Assembly: GCA_002104895.1 (NCBI GenBank)
Contig: MCFG01000168.1
Location: 55,001-119,000 of the forward strand
Source of the DNA: Anaeromyces robustus
Lineage: Eukaryota; Neocallimastigomycota; Neocallimastigomycetes; Neocallimastigales; Neocallimastigaceae
Length of the DNA: 64,000 bases
Direction of reading: 5' to 3'
This document shows positions 1-11,750 of this stretch, piece after piece (positions within the stretch are counted from its first letter, which is position 1; every line of letters starts with the position of its first letter). The notes under the pieces are model-generated. The model did not search any database and had not been told where the DNA came from. It saw nothing but the letters and a program-made list of their open reading frames with translations. Position numbers and translations under genes: made by a program.

Positions 1-2393
1 TGAATAGCATAATTTTTTGTTTGTTTATCAATCCAAGATATTTGTGATATTCTTTGAATCATAGTTTCTTCAAAATTAATAATTTTTTCTTCAATATCCT
101 TCTTAATTTCATCAGAATAATATTTTTCAACAAAAATTTTACCTAATGCCATATCCATGGCTGTATTAACAAAACTATAACAATATTCAGAAATGGGAAT
201 TTCATTGATTTTTTCTTCTTCTTCATTAATTTTATCAGTAAATTTATTAACTATTTTTTGAAAAAAAAATTTTTTTTTAAATAAATTATTAAATAAATAA
301 ATAAATAAAAAATTTATTAATTAATTGATTATATATATAAAAAAAACGAAAAAATATTATTGATATTCTTTCGTTTTTTTTAATATTATATTTTAAAGTA
401 TTGAATTTTTTAATATATAATATTATTATTATTATATAATTTGTTTTACCATTAAAATATCTTTTAAAATTATTTATGGATTTTTGGTATTGATTATTAA
501 ATGATTTAAATTTAAATTCTTCTTGACTATGGAATGATTCTTCTATAGTTTGTTGAATCATATCTGGAATATTAAATTCAACAATAGCAGAAGCAGAAAT
601 AATAGAAACCCTAAAAAAATAATAAATTTTAAAAATATATATATATTTATATTTTTTTTTTATATAAATTTTAATAAAAAAAATTATTTAAAAATATTAA
701 TGTTTCAATAATTTAATATTATAAAATTATATATATTTATTTATTTATTTTTTTTTTAATATTTAATATTTTATTTTTATTTTACCATTCAGCAAAATAA
801 GTTAATGTTAAAGTATCTGTTGTTTTAATAAGATGATTTAATTTTTCAAGATATTCAGGTACATTATTAACGATTTCAAAGTTTTCATCTATGGTATAAT
901 CAATACCTCCTGCTTTTAATCTTTTTTCGAAATATAATGTCCAATTCATAAAATCATATTTAGTATTTAATTCTTTTAAAGAAGTTCTGGTATAATCTTC
1001 AAATTCAATGTTTTGATTATATCTATTCATATCACTACATATATTATTAAAAAAAAAAAATAAAAAATAAAAAATAAAAATGAATATGTTTTAATAATAA
1101 ATGAAAATAATTATAAAAAATTAATATATAATAAATATAATATAATATAATATAATATAATCCATTATATTATAATTATATTTATATTTATATATGTTTT
1201 ATGTTTTATTTTTTACCTATTTCCAGCAATAGTAAATAACTTCTTTTCAAATTCAAAAATTGAATTAACCATATCATTAATAGTTTTTTCATTACGATTA
1301 TTAAAAATTGGTAATAACATTTCTTTAATTTCTTTTTTATAATTAGAAATTTCTAATGAATTGTAATAAACTTCAATAGATTGACCGATATAACTTTTTT
1401 CAAGAGTAATAACACTTTCACCAAAGACTTTAATATTATAAAAAGGTACTGCTTGAAATAAAAAAAGTAATCCATAATCATGAAGTTTACTAATTAAAGT
1501 AGTAAATATTTCAGTATCTTTATAATTATTTATATTTTCTTCTATATTTAATTTTTTTATTAAATCTTTATAAGCTTCATTTTTATCTTGACTATTTTGA
1601 TTGATACAAGTATTATAAAGATTTTTTAATTTATTGAATGTTATCAAATCATATTCTTGTTCCATTTCATTTAATTTGGGATCTACTTGATAATCACCTT
1701 CAAGAATTTCAATCATATTTTCCTACATATAAGGATTATAATATATATAATATAATATAATATAATATAATATAATATAATATAATATAATATAATATAA
1801 TATAATATAATATAATATAATATAGAAATTCATATATATATTTTATTTTTGTTAATTTTTTCCTTTAAAAGAGTTTACAAAATAATAAGATAATACATTA
1901 TTTTTTTTGATTTTATTTTACCATATTTTTAAGGTATACTTCGGTAAATACATTATAACTTTTTTTACCATTAGGAATATCTGTTGAATTCTTTTTTAAT
2001 TAAATTTAATTTATTTTATTATGATTTTTTATTATTATTATTATTATTTGTTAATATATATATAATAATATAATAAAGTTATTTATAAATATTTAATATG
2101 AATAATATTTTCTCAAAAAAAAAAAATAAAAATAAAAAAATAAAAAAATAAAAATAAAAATAAAAATAAAAATAATAACAAATAATAATAATAAAGTTGA
2201 TTTATTTTGATTTATTATTATATATACCATCCATCCACCACAAGTAAACTGATAAAAGTCTTCACATGGGTCAACTGAAGTATCCATACTAGTTAAAATT
2301 TTTTTGGAAAGTTCATAACATTCTTCTGTTAAACACTTTTATTTTATTATTTTTAAAATATTTTCAATATAATAATAATAATAATAAATAATA

Positions 2394-2429
<36 letters not shown>

Positions 2430-2766
2430 TATAATAACAATAATGTTAATAATAATGTTAATAATAATATTAATTATTAATATTAATAATTAATAGAATT
2501 ATAAAATATATATAAATATATTAATTGTTTTGAATATAAAATTTATTTACTTCTTCACTATTGAATACTGTTGAAGTTACTTCTTCTTCTGTATTTTTGT
2601 TAGAATTTTCATAGTCCTTACTTTCAATATTAGTGTCATTATATTGAACAATGGAATTCATTTCTTCTTCAGCTAAAGTTTTCAATTGAATGTCATTTTC
2701 TACCTCAGGTGAAGATAAAACATATGATGTAAGTAAGAAAAGAATAGATATAATTTTATAATTCAT
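1..2766 (-). CDS. M13 (neprilysin-type) zinc metallopeptidase, N-terminal part, spliced, 3' end off the left edge
   Basis: Seven exons can be joined on the minus strand with GT..AG introns that keep frame: 2551-2766, 2228-2335, 1922-1990, 1217-1722, 786-1034, 450-610 and 1-250. The product so far is about 519 residues. It begins with a signal peptide ([19 protein letters not shown]) and an acidic linker. Exon 2 then carries the M13 signature: [24 protein letters not shown]. Exon 3 holds the [12 protein letters not shown] segment expected just after it. Exon 7 contains a [24 protein letters not shown] segment-like stretch (read as [20 protein letters not shown]) that matches the family near the end of the N-terminal domain. 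M13 peptidases are zinc ectoenzymes or secreted enzymes that cleave peptides; the HExxH zinc site would lie beyond the left edge, so activity cannot be judged. Most donors read GTAAAA or GTAAAT. It is one of two clearly spliced genes here. Confidence 0.9.
1741..1824. repeat. (TATAA)n pentanucleotide microsatellite inside an M13 intron
   Basis: A nearly pure run of the 5-base unit TATAA fills much of the intron between the third and fourth exons of the M13 peptidase gene. A shorter run of the same unit lies at 1136-1162 in the next intron. Confidence 0.9.
2371..2470. repeat. (AAT)n trinucleotide microsatellite in M13 intron 1
   Basis: Imperfect AAT/ATT triplet array inside the first intron of the M13 peptidase gene, between exons ending at 2335 and starting at 2551. 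Confidence 0.85.
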
Positions 2767-3569
2767 TTTTTTTTAAAAATAAATAAATAAATAAATTAGA
2801 AAAAGGAATTGAATAATTTTTTAATTTTCATAAAGGTTTTTTGACTTTTTTATAAAAGTAAATTAGTTATTATATTTTTTTTTCTAGATTTTTAATTTAA
2901 TTTAAATATTTTTAGTTTTAAATAAATTTTAAATTTAAAATTTAAAATTTAAAATTTATTTATTCTTTTTTTTTTTTTTGTTTTTGAATTGTTAATTTGA
3001 TTTTAGAGTTAATTATAAAAAACTCATTTAAATTATTTTTTTTTTTCTTTATTTATTAATTATTCTTTTATTTAATAATAAATATATTAAAGGAATGTAA
3101 TTTTTATATTAAATGAAATAAATTATAAAATTTATAAAATTTATAAAGTTATATTAAATAAATAAATAAATAATTTTTAATTATTTTTTTTTTTATATTA
3201 TTATTGACATTTTTAGGAAAAAATAAAAAAAAATCAAAGTAAAAAAAAAAAAAAAAAAAAAGTTTATTCATTAATTATTTGCTTGATTAAAAATTTTTAT
3301 TGGTTACACAACGTTTTAAATATTTAATAAATAAATATAAAAAAATACAAAAAAATAAAAAAAAAATTTTTTTTTTCTTTTAATCCATGTATGTAAATTA
3401 CATATAAATATATTAAATATTAAATATATTATATATATAATAATATTTTATTTTTATTTATTTATATATTTTTTATATTTTTATATATATATTTATTTAT
3501 ATATATTTTTTTTTTTTTTTATAATTAATTTGATTTGTTTCATTTTTTTTTTATAATTTGTATCCGCCG

Positions 3570-3603
<34 letters not shown>

Positions 3604-4424
3604 AAGATAAATTAAAAAAATTTCCGCTAAATGTTAATTATATCAATATTATTGGTGTCTTTTTTTTTTTATTTTAATTTTTATTATTTATTTAAATTAC
3701 AAAAATTTTAAAATGAAAATCATTATTTTTTAATATGTTTCATTTTTAAAGAAAGAGTCTAATGTATTGTACTATTTTTTAATTTCTTCCATTATGAATT
3801 TAGAGATATCATTAATATTAATATTTAGTTAATATACATGAAATTTATTCATTAAAAATAATTAAATATCATAACTTCATTAATAATAAAATTCATATTA
3901 AATGCATATATAATTATAGGAATAAAAGTGTATTTATACTATAAATTTCATATAATGATGATTTCAATAAAGATTAAGTTAAAAGTGTGTTGAAAATTTA
4001 AATCTTTCAAATACTTTTATTGATGAATGTGAATTTGATAATTTTTATTTATTAATCCATTAAAATATTATAAAATATTAACAATATTTAAAATATAGAA
4101 ATTATTACTAAATATGATTATTATTAATTTAGAATGAAAAAATTTGTATTAAAAAAAAAAAGTATTTAATAAAACTAAGTATCAAATTGGTAAAATGATC
4201 ATATTTAAAGATATTTTATTTTTTGGGAAAAAAAAAGTTTAAAATTTTTAATTTACCCAATTTTTAAATTTTAATTTTTATTTTTTTGTTTTTGTTTTGT
4301 TTTTGTTTTGTATTTTTATTTAATATATTATAAAAATATGTAAATATATTAAATAAACTTTTACCATAATAACTAAAACTAAAACTAAAACTAAAACTTA
4401 AAATAGGCAAATTTAAAAAAAAAT

Positions 4425-4461
<37 letters not shown>

Positions 4462-4943
4462 TAATTAGCATTTTTATATTTTTTTTTATTTTTTCTTTTT
4501 TATTAATCAATATCTAACCTTAATTATGGATTCATAACTTTAAAATCTATTGTTTTATTGAAAAAGTTGTAAAAATGTGAATTTATAAATTGTACTACAT
4601 TATTAAAATAATAGCATAAAGAATCAACAGGAAAAAAAAAATTAGAATTTCTTTTTGAGATTCTGAAAATGCAAATAATAATAATAAATAATAATAAATA
4701 AAATTAATCTTTATTTTTTTTTAAACGGAAAATTCTTCTTTATTAAATATTTTTTTTTAACTTTGAGTTATTGTAAAATTACTCCTTTTTTTCTAAAAAA
4801 AAAATAAAATAAAATGTAATTATTTAAAATTTAAAAATTCGTATAATTATAATAAGATACTAATTATTATTCATTATTCATTACTTTTAATAATTAATAC
4901 TGAATAAATATAAATAAATAAATAAATAAATATAAAACTAAAT

Positions 4944-5067
<124 letters not shown>

Positions 5068-5625
5068 TGAAAATTTAAATATTATTTATTTTAAAAAAAT
5101 TTAAAAAATTTATTTTATGCTACTTTAACGTTTTTTTCCCTTTTTAAAGTAGTACAAAAAATGGATAAAGGGTAAAAAATAAATTATTAAAATTTTCTTA
5201 ATTATATTAATTATTTAAATCATACGCATAAAACATAAAACATACCAAATAGATAAATATATTTCTATATTTATTTACTTAATTTTATATATTTATATAT
5301 TTATATATTTATTTATATATCATAAGATTTGTTTTCTTTTTTTCTTTTTTTTTCTTTTTTTTTTTTATAAATTAATGTTATGATAATTATTCTTCTTGTT
5401 TTAATCAAATTTCATTATTTCTTAATAATTAAAGTATTATTAAAACTTATGAAAAAATAAATAAATTATCAACTAGTAATAACAATAATAACAGATAAAA
5501 TAGAATCTGTTAGAATATAATAAATAAATTAATAATAAATAAATAATAAAGATAATTTCATTTAATAATAAATTATAACAATCCTTTTTTTTTTTTTTTT
5601 TATTTTTTAGTTTTCTTCAATAATA

Positions 5626-5743
<118 letters not shown>

Positions 5744-6074
5744 TATTTAATGATTGATATTTATTTGATTAATATTTAATTAATATATAAATATATGTTA
5801 AAGGTTTATAAATTATATATATATATATATATGTATATAAAATTATTATTTATATAATATGAATAAATTTTTTAATTGTTTTTAATAATAATATTTTCTT
5901 TTAAGTATATATAATATATAAATCATAGTGTTTAATTATAATATGCTTGTTTGTTTTTTTAAATTATTATTAATTATTTTTATTAATTAATTATATATAA
6001 TCAATATATATAATATAATTACTATTACAATATAAAAATTTAAAGTAAAAAAAAAACAGAAATTTCATTTAATT

Positions 6075-7571
6075 TTAAATACATTGTGAATAATATTTAT
6101 TAACTTCATGACAAGTGGATCCAGATTGACAACAAGTTGGACCTTGATAATTTTGACCACCACATTGTGCCCATTTCATAGCACAATGACTTTCATCAAT
6201 TGACGTTGGTTTTGAATCAATTTTAACAGTAACAGTAACAATTTCTTTAACAGTAACAGTATCTTTAACTGTAACATGAACAGTAACTGGCTCACAAGAA
6301 ATAGTTTTAGAGGAAGTTGGAATTGTTTTAGAAGAGGTTGGAACTGTTTTAGAAGAAGTTGGAACTGTTTTAGAAGAAGTTGGAATAGTTTTAGAGGAAG
6401 TTGGAATTGTTTTAGAAGTAGTTGGAATTGTTTTAGAAGTAATTGGAATGGTTTTAGAAGTAGAAGTTGGAATAGTTTTAGAATTTGGTAAATATGAAGT
6501 TGTAATTCTTTTAATAGAATCATCATAATAAATACTGAAAGTTTTAAGATTAGTTGGAATAGAAACAGAAGTTGCAGTTGAATCATAATAAATATCTTCA
6601 ATGTTAAATTCTCCTATTTTTTCGGATAATACTTTAACTATATCAGAGAAAGAACATCCTTCACAAATATCAGAATTATAAGAATCAACCATACAATAAA
6701 TTTCATCATTAAATTTAACACATTCAGAAGGATTTTTAGCTATAATTACATCTTTATTAACAGAAGTAATATTAGAAGAAAGAAAACAAGCTTGTGTATC
6801 ACGACATTTTGGTGAAACTGCACCACGGAAATATAGACCCTCTCTTTCTGAACATATTATTCTTTCATGACTTACAGTTTGAACAAGAGTACAATTTTTT
6901 TTACTTGTAACTTTAGTTGGTAAAGTTTTAACTGGTGTAGTATTATATGTTGAAGTAATTTTAAAAGATGAAGTTGAAGTAATTTTAATAGTTGAAGTTG
7001 AAATAGTTTTAGAAGTAGAAGTTGGAATTGTTTGAGAATTTGGTAAATATGAAGTTGTAATTCTTTTAATAGAATTATCATAATAAATACTGAAAGTTTT
7101 AAGATTAGTTGGAATAGAAACAGAAGTTGCAGTTGAATCATAAGATATATCTTCCATGTTAAATTTTCCTGTTTTTTCGGATAATGCTTTAACCATATCA
7201 GAGAAAGAACATCCTTTACAAATATCAGAATCATAAGAATCAACCATACAATAAATTTCATCATTAAATTTAACACATTCAGAAGGATCTTTAGCTATAA
7301 TTACATCTTTATTAACAGAAGTAATATTAGAAGAAAGAAAACATGCTTGTGTATCACGACAATTTGGTGAAACTGCACCACGGACATAAAGACCTTCTCT
7401 TTCTGAACATATTATTCCTTGAGGACTTATAGTTTGAACAAGAGTACAATTTTTTTTACTTGTAACTTTAGTTGGTAAAGTTTTAGTTGGTGTTGGTATG
7501 TTTTCTGCTTTAACTTTAGCAATAATCAATAATGTTAAAAGAATTGAATTTAAATTAAAATTGAATTTCAT
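6075..7571 (-). CDS. Secreted CBM1 protein with duplicated 8-cysteine module
   Basis: Intronless 498-residue protein. Residues 1-22 form a signal peptide ending in KVKA. Two modules of about 160 residues (30-188 and 215-373) are nearly identical, start with TLPTKVTSKKNCTLVQT, and have eight cysteines each (in copy 1 at 42, 55, 71, 77, 99, 108, 118, 121). A linker of seven-residue TSSKTIP/V units (about 370-424) and a TVTV-rich stretch (about 427-450) follow. Residues 463-497 are a fungal carbohydrate-binding module family 1: WAQCGG, GPTCC, TCHEVNKYYSQC, with the Trp and two adjacent Tyr expected on the cellulose-binding face. CBM1 tethers proteins to cellulose. No glycoside hydrolase domain or dockerin is visible, so the duplicated module is the unknown functional part. 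It may be a cell-wall or fibre-adhesion protein; that is inference. Confidence 0.9.
   Translation of the reverse strand: MKFNFNLNSILLTLLIIAKVKAENIPTPTKTLPTKVTSKKNCTLVQTISPQGIICSEREGLYVRGAVSPNCRDTQACFLSSNITSVNKDVIIAKDPSECVKFNDEIYCMVDSYDSDICKGCSFSDMVKALSEKTGKFNMEDISYDSTATSVSIPTNLKTFSIYYDNSIKRITTSYLPNSQTIPTSTSKTISTSTIKITSTSSFKITSTYNTTPVKTLPTKVTSKKNCTLVQTVSHERIICSEREGLYFRGAVSPKCRDTQACFLSSNITSVNKDVIIAKNPSECVKFNDEIYCMVDSYNSDICEGCSFSDIVKVLSEKIGEFNIEDIYYDSTATSVSIPTNLKTFSIYYDDSIKRITTSYLPNSKTIPTSTSKTIPITSKTIPTTSKTIPTSSKTIPTSSKTVPTSSKTVPTSSKTIPTSSKTISCEPVTVHVTVKDTVTVKEIVTVTVKIDSKPTSIDESHCAMKWAQCGGQNYQGPTCCQSGSTCHEVNKYYSQCI
6453..6929 (-). repeat. Intragenic duplication, downstream copy of the 8-Cys module
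   Basis: Encodes residues 215-373 of the CBM1 protein and pairs with 7008-7484. The two copies are so alike at the DNA level that a recent tandem duplication of about 555 bases is likely. Confidence 0.9.
7008..7484 (-). repeat. Intragenic duplication, upstream copy of the 8-Cys module
   Basis: Encodes residues 30-188 of the CBM1 protein. Differences from the second copy are mostly single substitutions, for example YVRGAVSPN versus YFRGAVSPK. Confidence 0.9.
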
Positions 7572-8116
7572 TTTGAAATCTGTTATTTATTTTTAAATGT
7601 AATAGTAATAAAAAAATATATATATATTATTTTCTATATAATATATTAATAATTATTATTATTATTATATTATTATTATTTTTATATTAAGTTTTTTCCT
7701 CTTTTATAATATTTAAATTATTTATTTATTTATTTACTTTTTTATTTTTATTTTTTTTTATTTTTTTTTTTTGAAATTTTTTGAAATTTTTTGGAAAAAT
7801 TAAATCAATTATATATAAATAATTTTTTTTAATTAATTAATTAAAATATTTATCAAATGCAATATCAAAAAAAAGATAAATTTTAAATTTTAAATTTTAA
7901 ATTTTTAAATTTTTTGAGTCACTTCACAATATTAAAAATTTTATTAAAAAATTTTATGTCCTTTTTATTTGTTATTGTTTTTCATGTAAAATTTATTATT
8001 GTTGAAAAAATTAATTTATTTTTTATACACAAAAAAAATCCAAAAAAAAAAATGCATATAAAAACTTCAATAATAAAAAATATTATGAATTAAGATTTTT
8101 AAAAGGATTAAATAAA

Positions 8117-8179
8117 AAAAATAAATAAATAAATAAATAATTAATTAATTAATAAATAAATAAATAATTAATTAATTAA

Positions 8180-8212
<33 letters not shown>

Positions 8213-8312
8213 AATTAATTAATAAATAAATAAATAAATAAATAAATATATAAATAAATAAATATATAAATACATGAATAAATAAATGAATAAATATAAA
8301 TAAATAAATAAA
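8117..8312. repeat. (AAAT)n microsatellite with interspersed TTAATTAA
   Basis: Array of AAAT units broken at intervals by ATTAATTAATTAAT blocks. Confidence 0.85.
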
Positions 8313-8607
8313 TGTATTATAATTTTAATGAAATGAAAAATTGTTTAGAAAGGTTTATTCCATAAATAATACAAAAAATAATTTAATTGCTTATTTTATT
8401 TGTTTAATAATCTATATATATAATAAGTTAATAAGTAAATAAATAATAGATGATAAGTAGAAAAATCAGAAATATTTAAAGATATTAAACATAAATTTGA
8501 ATTTATTTTTTTATGCAATTGATAATTGAAGAATGAATAGAGTTTCCAGAATTATTTCTCCTTAAATCTTTATTTTAATGGATGTATATTTTATAATGTT
8601 TTTTCAA

Positions 8608-8627
8608 TAATAATAATAATAATAATA

Positions 8628-8695
<68 letters not shown>

Positions 8696-8731
8696 ATTAT
8701 TAATTATTATTATTATTATTATTATTATTAC
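8608..8731. repeat. (ATT)n trinucleotide microsatellite
   Basis: Long ATT array preceded by a short AAT array in the opposite sense, so the two could pair as a hairpin. Confidence 0.9.
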
Positions 8732-9066
8732 TTTTTTACTTTTATATGTATATATATATATTGTTTCAATTATTTTTTATTCATACAAATGAATCTATAA
8801 CCTGTAATTCAATATTTTCCAAAAATACTAAAGTATCAACAAAAAAAGAAAACCTACTTTCATTTATTCAAAAAAGATTAATTATTTATTTATTCCTTTC
8901 CTTTAGTTTAATAATAATTTTTAAATAAATTATAATTTAGTCTCTTATGATAATATTTTTTTTTTTTTTTAAACTAGGATTAATCTTTATTTAAAAATTA
9001 TTAATTTAAATTAAGAGCATACATGTGACATATAGATTACATTAAAGATAGGAATATATATAATAC

Positions 9067-9318
9067 ATGAAATTGAAATTAAATACAAGTAATAAAAAAT
9101 ACAAGAAATTAATAAAATTTATTACTGATTTCCATATTGAAATAAGTTCTATGCCTTATATTTTTGATGTCGACGCCCTCGAAGTCGCCCAGAGTGTACT
9201 TATTGTTATTATACCAATTGAGAAGAATCCGAAAGGATACATTTATAATAGACATAACAACAATAAGAAAATGAGACAGACTCACAATATCTGGAACTGT
9301 ATCAAATTTAAATATTAA
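9067..9318 (+). CDS. Uncertain 83-residue ORF of unusual composition
   Basis: Not recognised. The stretch 9150-9300 is visibly richer in G+C than its surroundings and is open on both strands: plus reads MKLKLNTSNKKYKKLIKF..., and minus contains YNNNKYTLGDFEGVDIKN. Either strand could be the real or former coding one. It lies just beyond the likely 3' LTR of the Ty3/gypsy relic, so it may be a fragment of another element or of a decayed host gene. No signal peptide or known motif is seen. Confidence 0.25.
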   Translation: MKLKLNTSNKKYKKLIKFITDFHIEISSMPYIFDVDALEVAQSVLIVIIPIEKNPKGYIYNRHNNNKKMRQTHNIWNCIKFKY

Positions 9319-9717
9319 ATTAATAAAGAAATTAAAATAATAAGTAGATTTGTGGGTTTTATGCCCAACAAGTTTACAATTACTAAGTAATTTAAAAATG
9401 AGAAAGAGTTTTATTAGAAAATTTATGTTATATTAGAATTTTTATTAAAATATTAAAATTATTGATTATTTTAACAATCTTAATGAAACAGGTTTGTTTT
9501 TATTCTTTTATATGCAATAGGTTCGTAACACTTTGTAAGTTAATTGAAAAATTATTTTGTTATAACTTGTTTTATTAATTTATTAATTTATTAATTTATT
9601 AATTTATTAATTTATTAAAGTATTATTTATTAATAATTAGTAATGTAATATTTCGAATTACTTATAAACTTATTAATTAATAAAAATGCAAAGCATTAAT
9701 CATTTAAAATTTTACAC

Positions 9718-9730
9718 CTATTTATACTTT
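9718..9730 (-). promoter_or_regulatory. TATA-box-like site in the LTR
   Basis: The minus strand reads AAAGTATAAATAGG, a good TATA consensus, about 350 bases into the LTR from its TGTAACG end. It fits the U3 promoter of an LTR element. In DNA this A+T-rich such matches are frequent, so position carries most of the weight. Confidence 0.35.
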
Positions 9731-9776
9731 TTACGGAAAAATAGTTTTAAAAATAAAATTTTATTAAAAAATAATA

Positions 9777-9837
9777 AAAAATACTAGAAACTAAGATTTT
9801 TTGATATAAAAATGAATCTAAGTTTCTAGTATTTTTT
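9777..9837. repeat. Inverted repeat of about 22 bp
   Basis: Two arms of about 22 bases (9777-9798 and 9815-9837), each containing the core TACTAGAAACT or its complement, match with about one mismatch around a loop of about 16 bases. Arms contain G and C, so this is not just A/T chance pairing. It lies inside the likely LTR. Confidence 0.8.
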
Positions 9838-9977
9838 TTAAAGTTTCTTATTTTATTCCATGTAATTCTATGAAGAAATACAAAAATAAAATACAGAAAC
9901 AAATACTGAAATAAAATACAGAAATTTATAATAAATAAATTTTAAAATAAATATTTTTTATAAAATTTGGAACAAGT

Positions 9978-10041
9978 TGTGAGTCGAACCCAGAGTGTTC
10001 GCCCTGATGATTATAGTGACTAATCACTAGACCATGATGAC
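9978..10041 (-). other. tRNA-like sequence with A and B boxes (degenerate)
   Basis: The minus strand reads GTCATCA, then TGGTCTAGTGATTAG (A-box form), then about 28 bases later GGGTTCGACTC (B-box form), the spacing of a tRNA gene. The 3' acceptor strand complementary to GTCATCA is absent, and the D-stem does not pair normally, since GTGATTAGTCAC folds on itself instead. It is therefore not called as a functional tRNA. It could be a tRNA relic, a tRNA-derived internal promoter, or a fragment captured by the LTR element. Confidence 0.5.
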
Positions 10042-11194
10042 TATTTTACTAATTCTAGGATTCGTTACATGATCCTCCTCCAGGATTCGTATACCAGACG
10101 AATCTTAAAAATTAGGCAAAACTTTACTAGGAAAATTTTAAACTAAATTTTTAATTATAGATGTAAATATTAATACATGAATATTAATAAAGTTACATGA
10201 ATAATTAATAAAGAATACATGAATATTAATAATATTGATATTGATAAATTTTTTGACATTAATAAGAAATATTTAAATTATTAATATTAATAAGTTTAAT
10301 ATTGATATTAATAATAAAATTAATGTACAATAATAAGTATATATTTTGAAAGATTCATTTTCGAAATTTAAGTTTCCTAATTCGATTTATTAAATTTTTT
10401 GAGTAATTCTGGGCAATTCAGATTTGATTCTAGTTCCCAAGAGGCTTCAGATAAAGGGTAGCCTTTTCATTTTATAAGGTATTGTATTTTACCATATAAT
10501 GTTTTCTTTTATTAAGGATTTCTTCAACTTCGTATTCTTCTCCTTCATTTACAATTACTGGTAAAGGTGGTTTTTTGCTTTCTACTAACATTGTCTTCAA
10601 AATAAGGTTCTAGTTCCGATGCATGGATTACAGGATGAATTCTAAGATTTAAGATTATATTTGTAAGAGAAAACATAATCTTTAACCTTAGAATTCATAG
10701 AAGGCTACCAGAAATCATAGTTTATTAAAGAATTTGTTTTCTTGATACCAAAATGACCATCTGAAGGAGAATTATGGCAAATGTTTAGAATGAGGAGCAG
10801 CAATTAGGAGGAACATAAATCTTTCCTTTATAAAGTAGGAAATTATTGATTGACTGAGAAGTCATTTTGATTTGAGGAAATATTTATTTGTCCGGAGTTA
10901 AGTTTTTTGAAATTGTTTTTGGTAAAAATTCATCTTTAGAATATTCTTTAAGGATTTAATCATTTAAAAGAGGATACAACAGTAGTAACGGCACAAAAGT
11001 TTTAAGGGCAAAGAACCGAAAAGGGAATATCAATAGATGAAAGTTCTTCTTCATTTGTAGTGCATAGTTAGGTCTACGAGAAAGAGCATCTGCTTTTCCA
11101 TTTAAGGGATCCAGAACGATAAATAATTTTTAAAATGGAATTCTGAAAGAAATAGAGCCCAACTATAAAAAGTTTGAAAATTAGACTATTCTTT

Positions 11195-11750
11195 TTATTC
11201 TCTATCATGGAAAAAAATTAGCAACAAAAAAAAAATAAATAAATAAATAAAATAAATTAAATTAAATTAAAATTGGATTTTGGTTTTTGGTTTTTGGTTG
11301 TTGGTTTTTGGTTTTCGGTTTTTTGTGTTAATAATAAATAATAAATTAAATTAAAATTGGTTTTTAGATTTTGTTTTTTTTTTTTGTTTTTGGTGTTAAT
11401 AATAAGTAATAAATAATAAAAAAATAAATTAAATTAATAATTAATAATTTAGAAAAAATAAAAAAAATCAATTTTGACTTTTTTTTAATATTAGTTTTAA
11501 AAGACCATTAAAATTTAAATTATTTTATTTATTTTTATTTTTTTTAATTATATAATTATACACATATTAATAAGTTAGTTAAATAATTATTAATATTATA
11601 TCATTAATATACAATATACAATAGTTAAATTTTAACTTAATATAATTATTTCTTTATTAAAATGTTTCTCATTGTATTTTTGAAATACATTAATTTATCA
11701 TTATTTAATTATTTCATTTTTTATATTTTATACTAACCCCACAGATAGTA
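11195..11750. other. Low-complexity region upstream of the retroelement relic
   Basis: Mainly A+T-rich; includes GGTTTTTG-type short repeats at 11276-11325. No gene or further retrotransposon motif (reverse transcriptase or protease) could be recognised here. Confidence 0.5.

Larger units (their letters stand above)
7572..9360. other. Gene-poor region with microsatellites
   Basis: Holds an (AAAT)n-type run at about 8116-8310 and an (ATT)n array at 8600-8730. A 60-residue plus-strand ORF at 8746-8928 has no recognisable feature and is not called. One weak ORF at 9067-9318 is listed separately. Confidence 0.6.
9480..10069 (-). repeat. Likely 3' LTR of the Ty3/gypsy relic
   Basis: On the minus strand, GGAGGAGGATCA (polypurine-tract-like) is followed at once by TGTAACG, a common start for chromovirus LTRs; this falls at 10069. 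It lies about 300 bases past the stop of the chromodomain reading frame at 10377. Inside are a TATA-box-like sequence and an inverted repeat, listed separately. The other end of the LTR could not be fixed because no second LTR copy was found; 9480 is an estimate. Confidence 0.5.
9480..11190 (-). mobile_element. Decayed Ty3/gypsy chromovirus LTR retrotransposon, internally deleted
   Basis: Read on the minus strand and across frameshifts, pieces come in the normal order for a chromovirus pol. At 11060-11190 is the RNase H end (WALFLSEFHFK, then GKADALSRRPNY). At 10680-10840 is the integrase HHCC zinc finger (GKIYVPPN, CHNSPSDGHFGIKK, YDFWWP-like, then VKDYVFS). At 10500-10640 is the integrase C-terminal tail (RIHPVIHASELEPYFEDN). 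At 10377-10500 is a chromodomain (KGYPLSEASWELESNLNCP). The integrase catalytic core between VKDYVFS and the tail is missing, as are gag, protease and most of the reverse transcriptase. A purine-rich run just before TGTAACG marks the likely start of the 3' LTR. Several stops and frameshifts show it is dead. The lower boundary is uncertain. Confidence 0.88.

Noticed and set aside
3700-4250. Possible decayed gene
   Set aside because: Slightly less simple sequence but no peptide segment longer than about 12 residues looked protein-like in any frame.
6176-7276. Leu-rich minus ORFs and a Trp/Asn-rich plus ORF over the CBM1 gene
   Set aside because: Other-frame shadows of repeated TSSKTIP codons.
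9978-10041. A functional tRNA gene
   Set aside because: A and B boxes are present but the acceptor stem does not close and the D-stem is broken, so it is listed only as tRNA-like.
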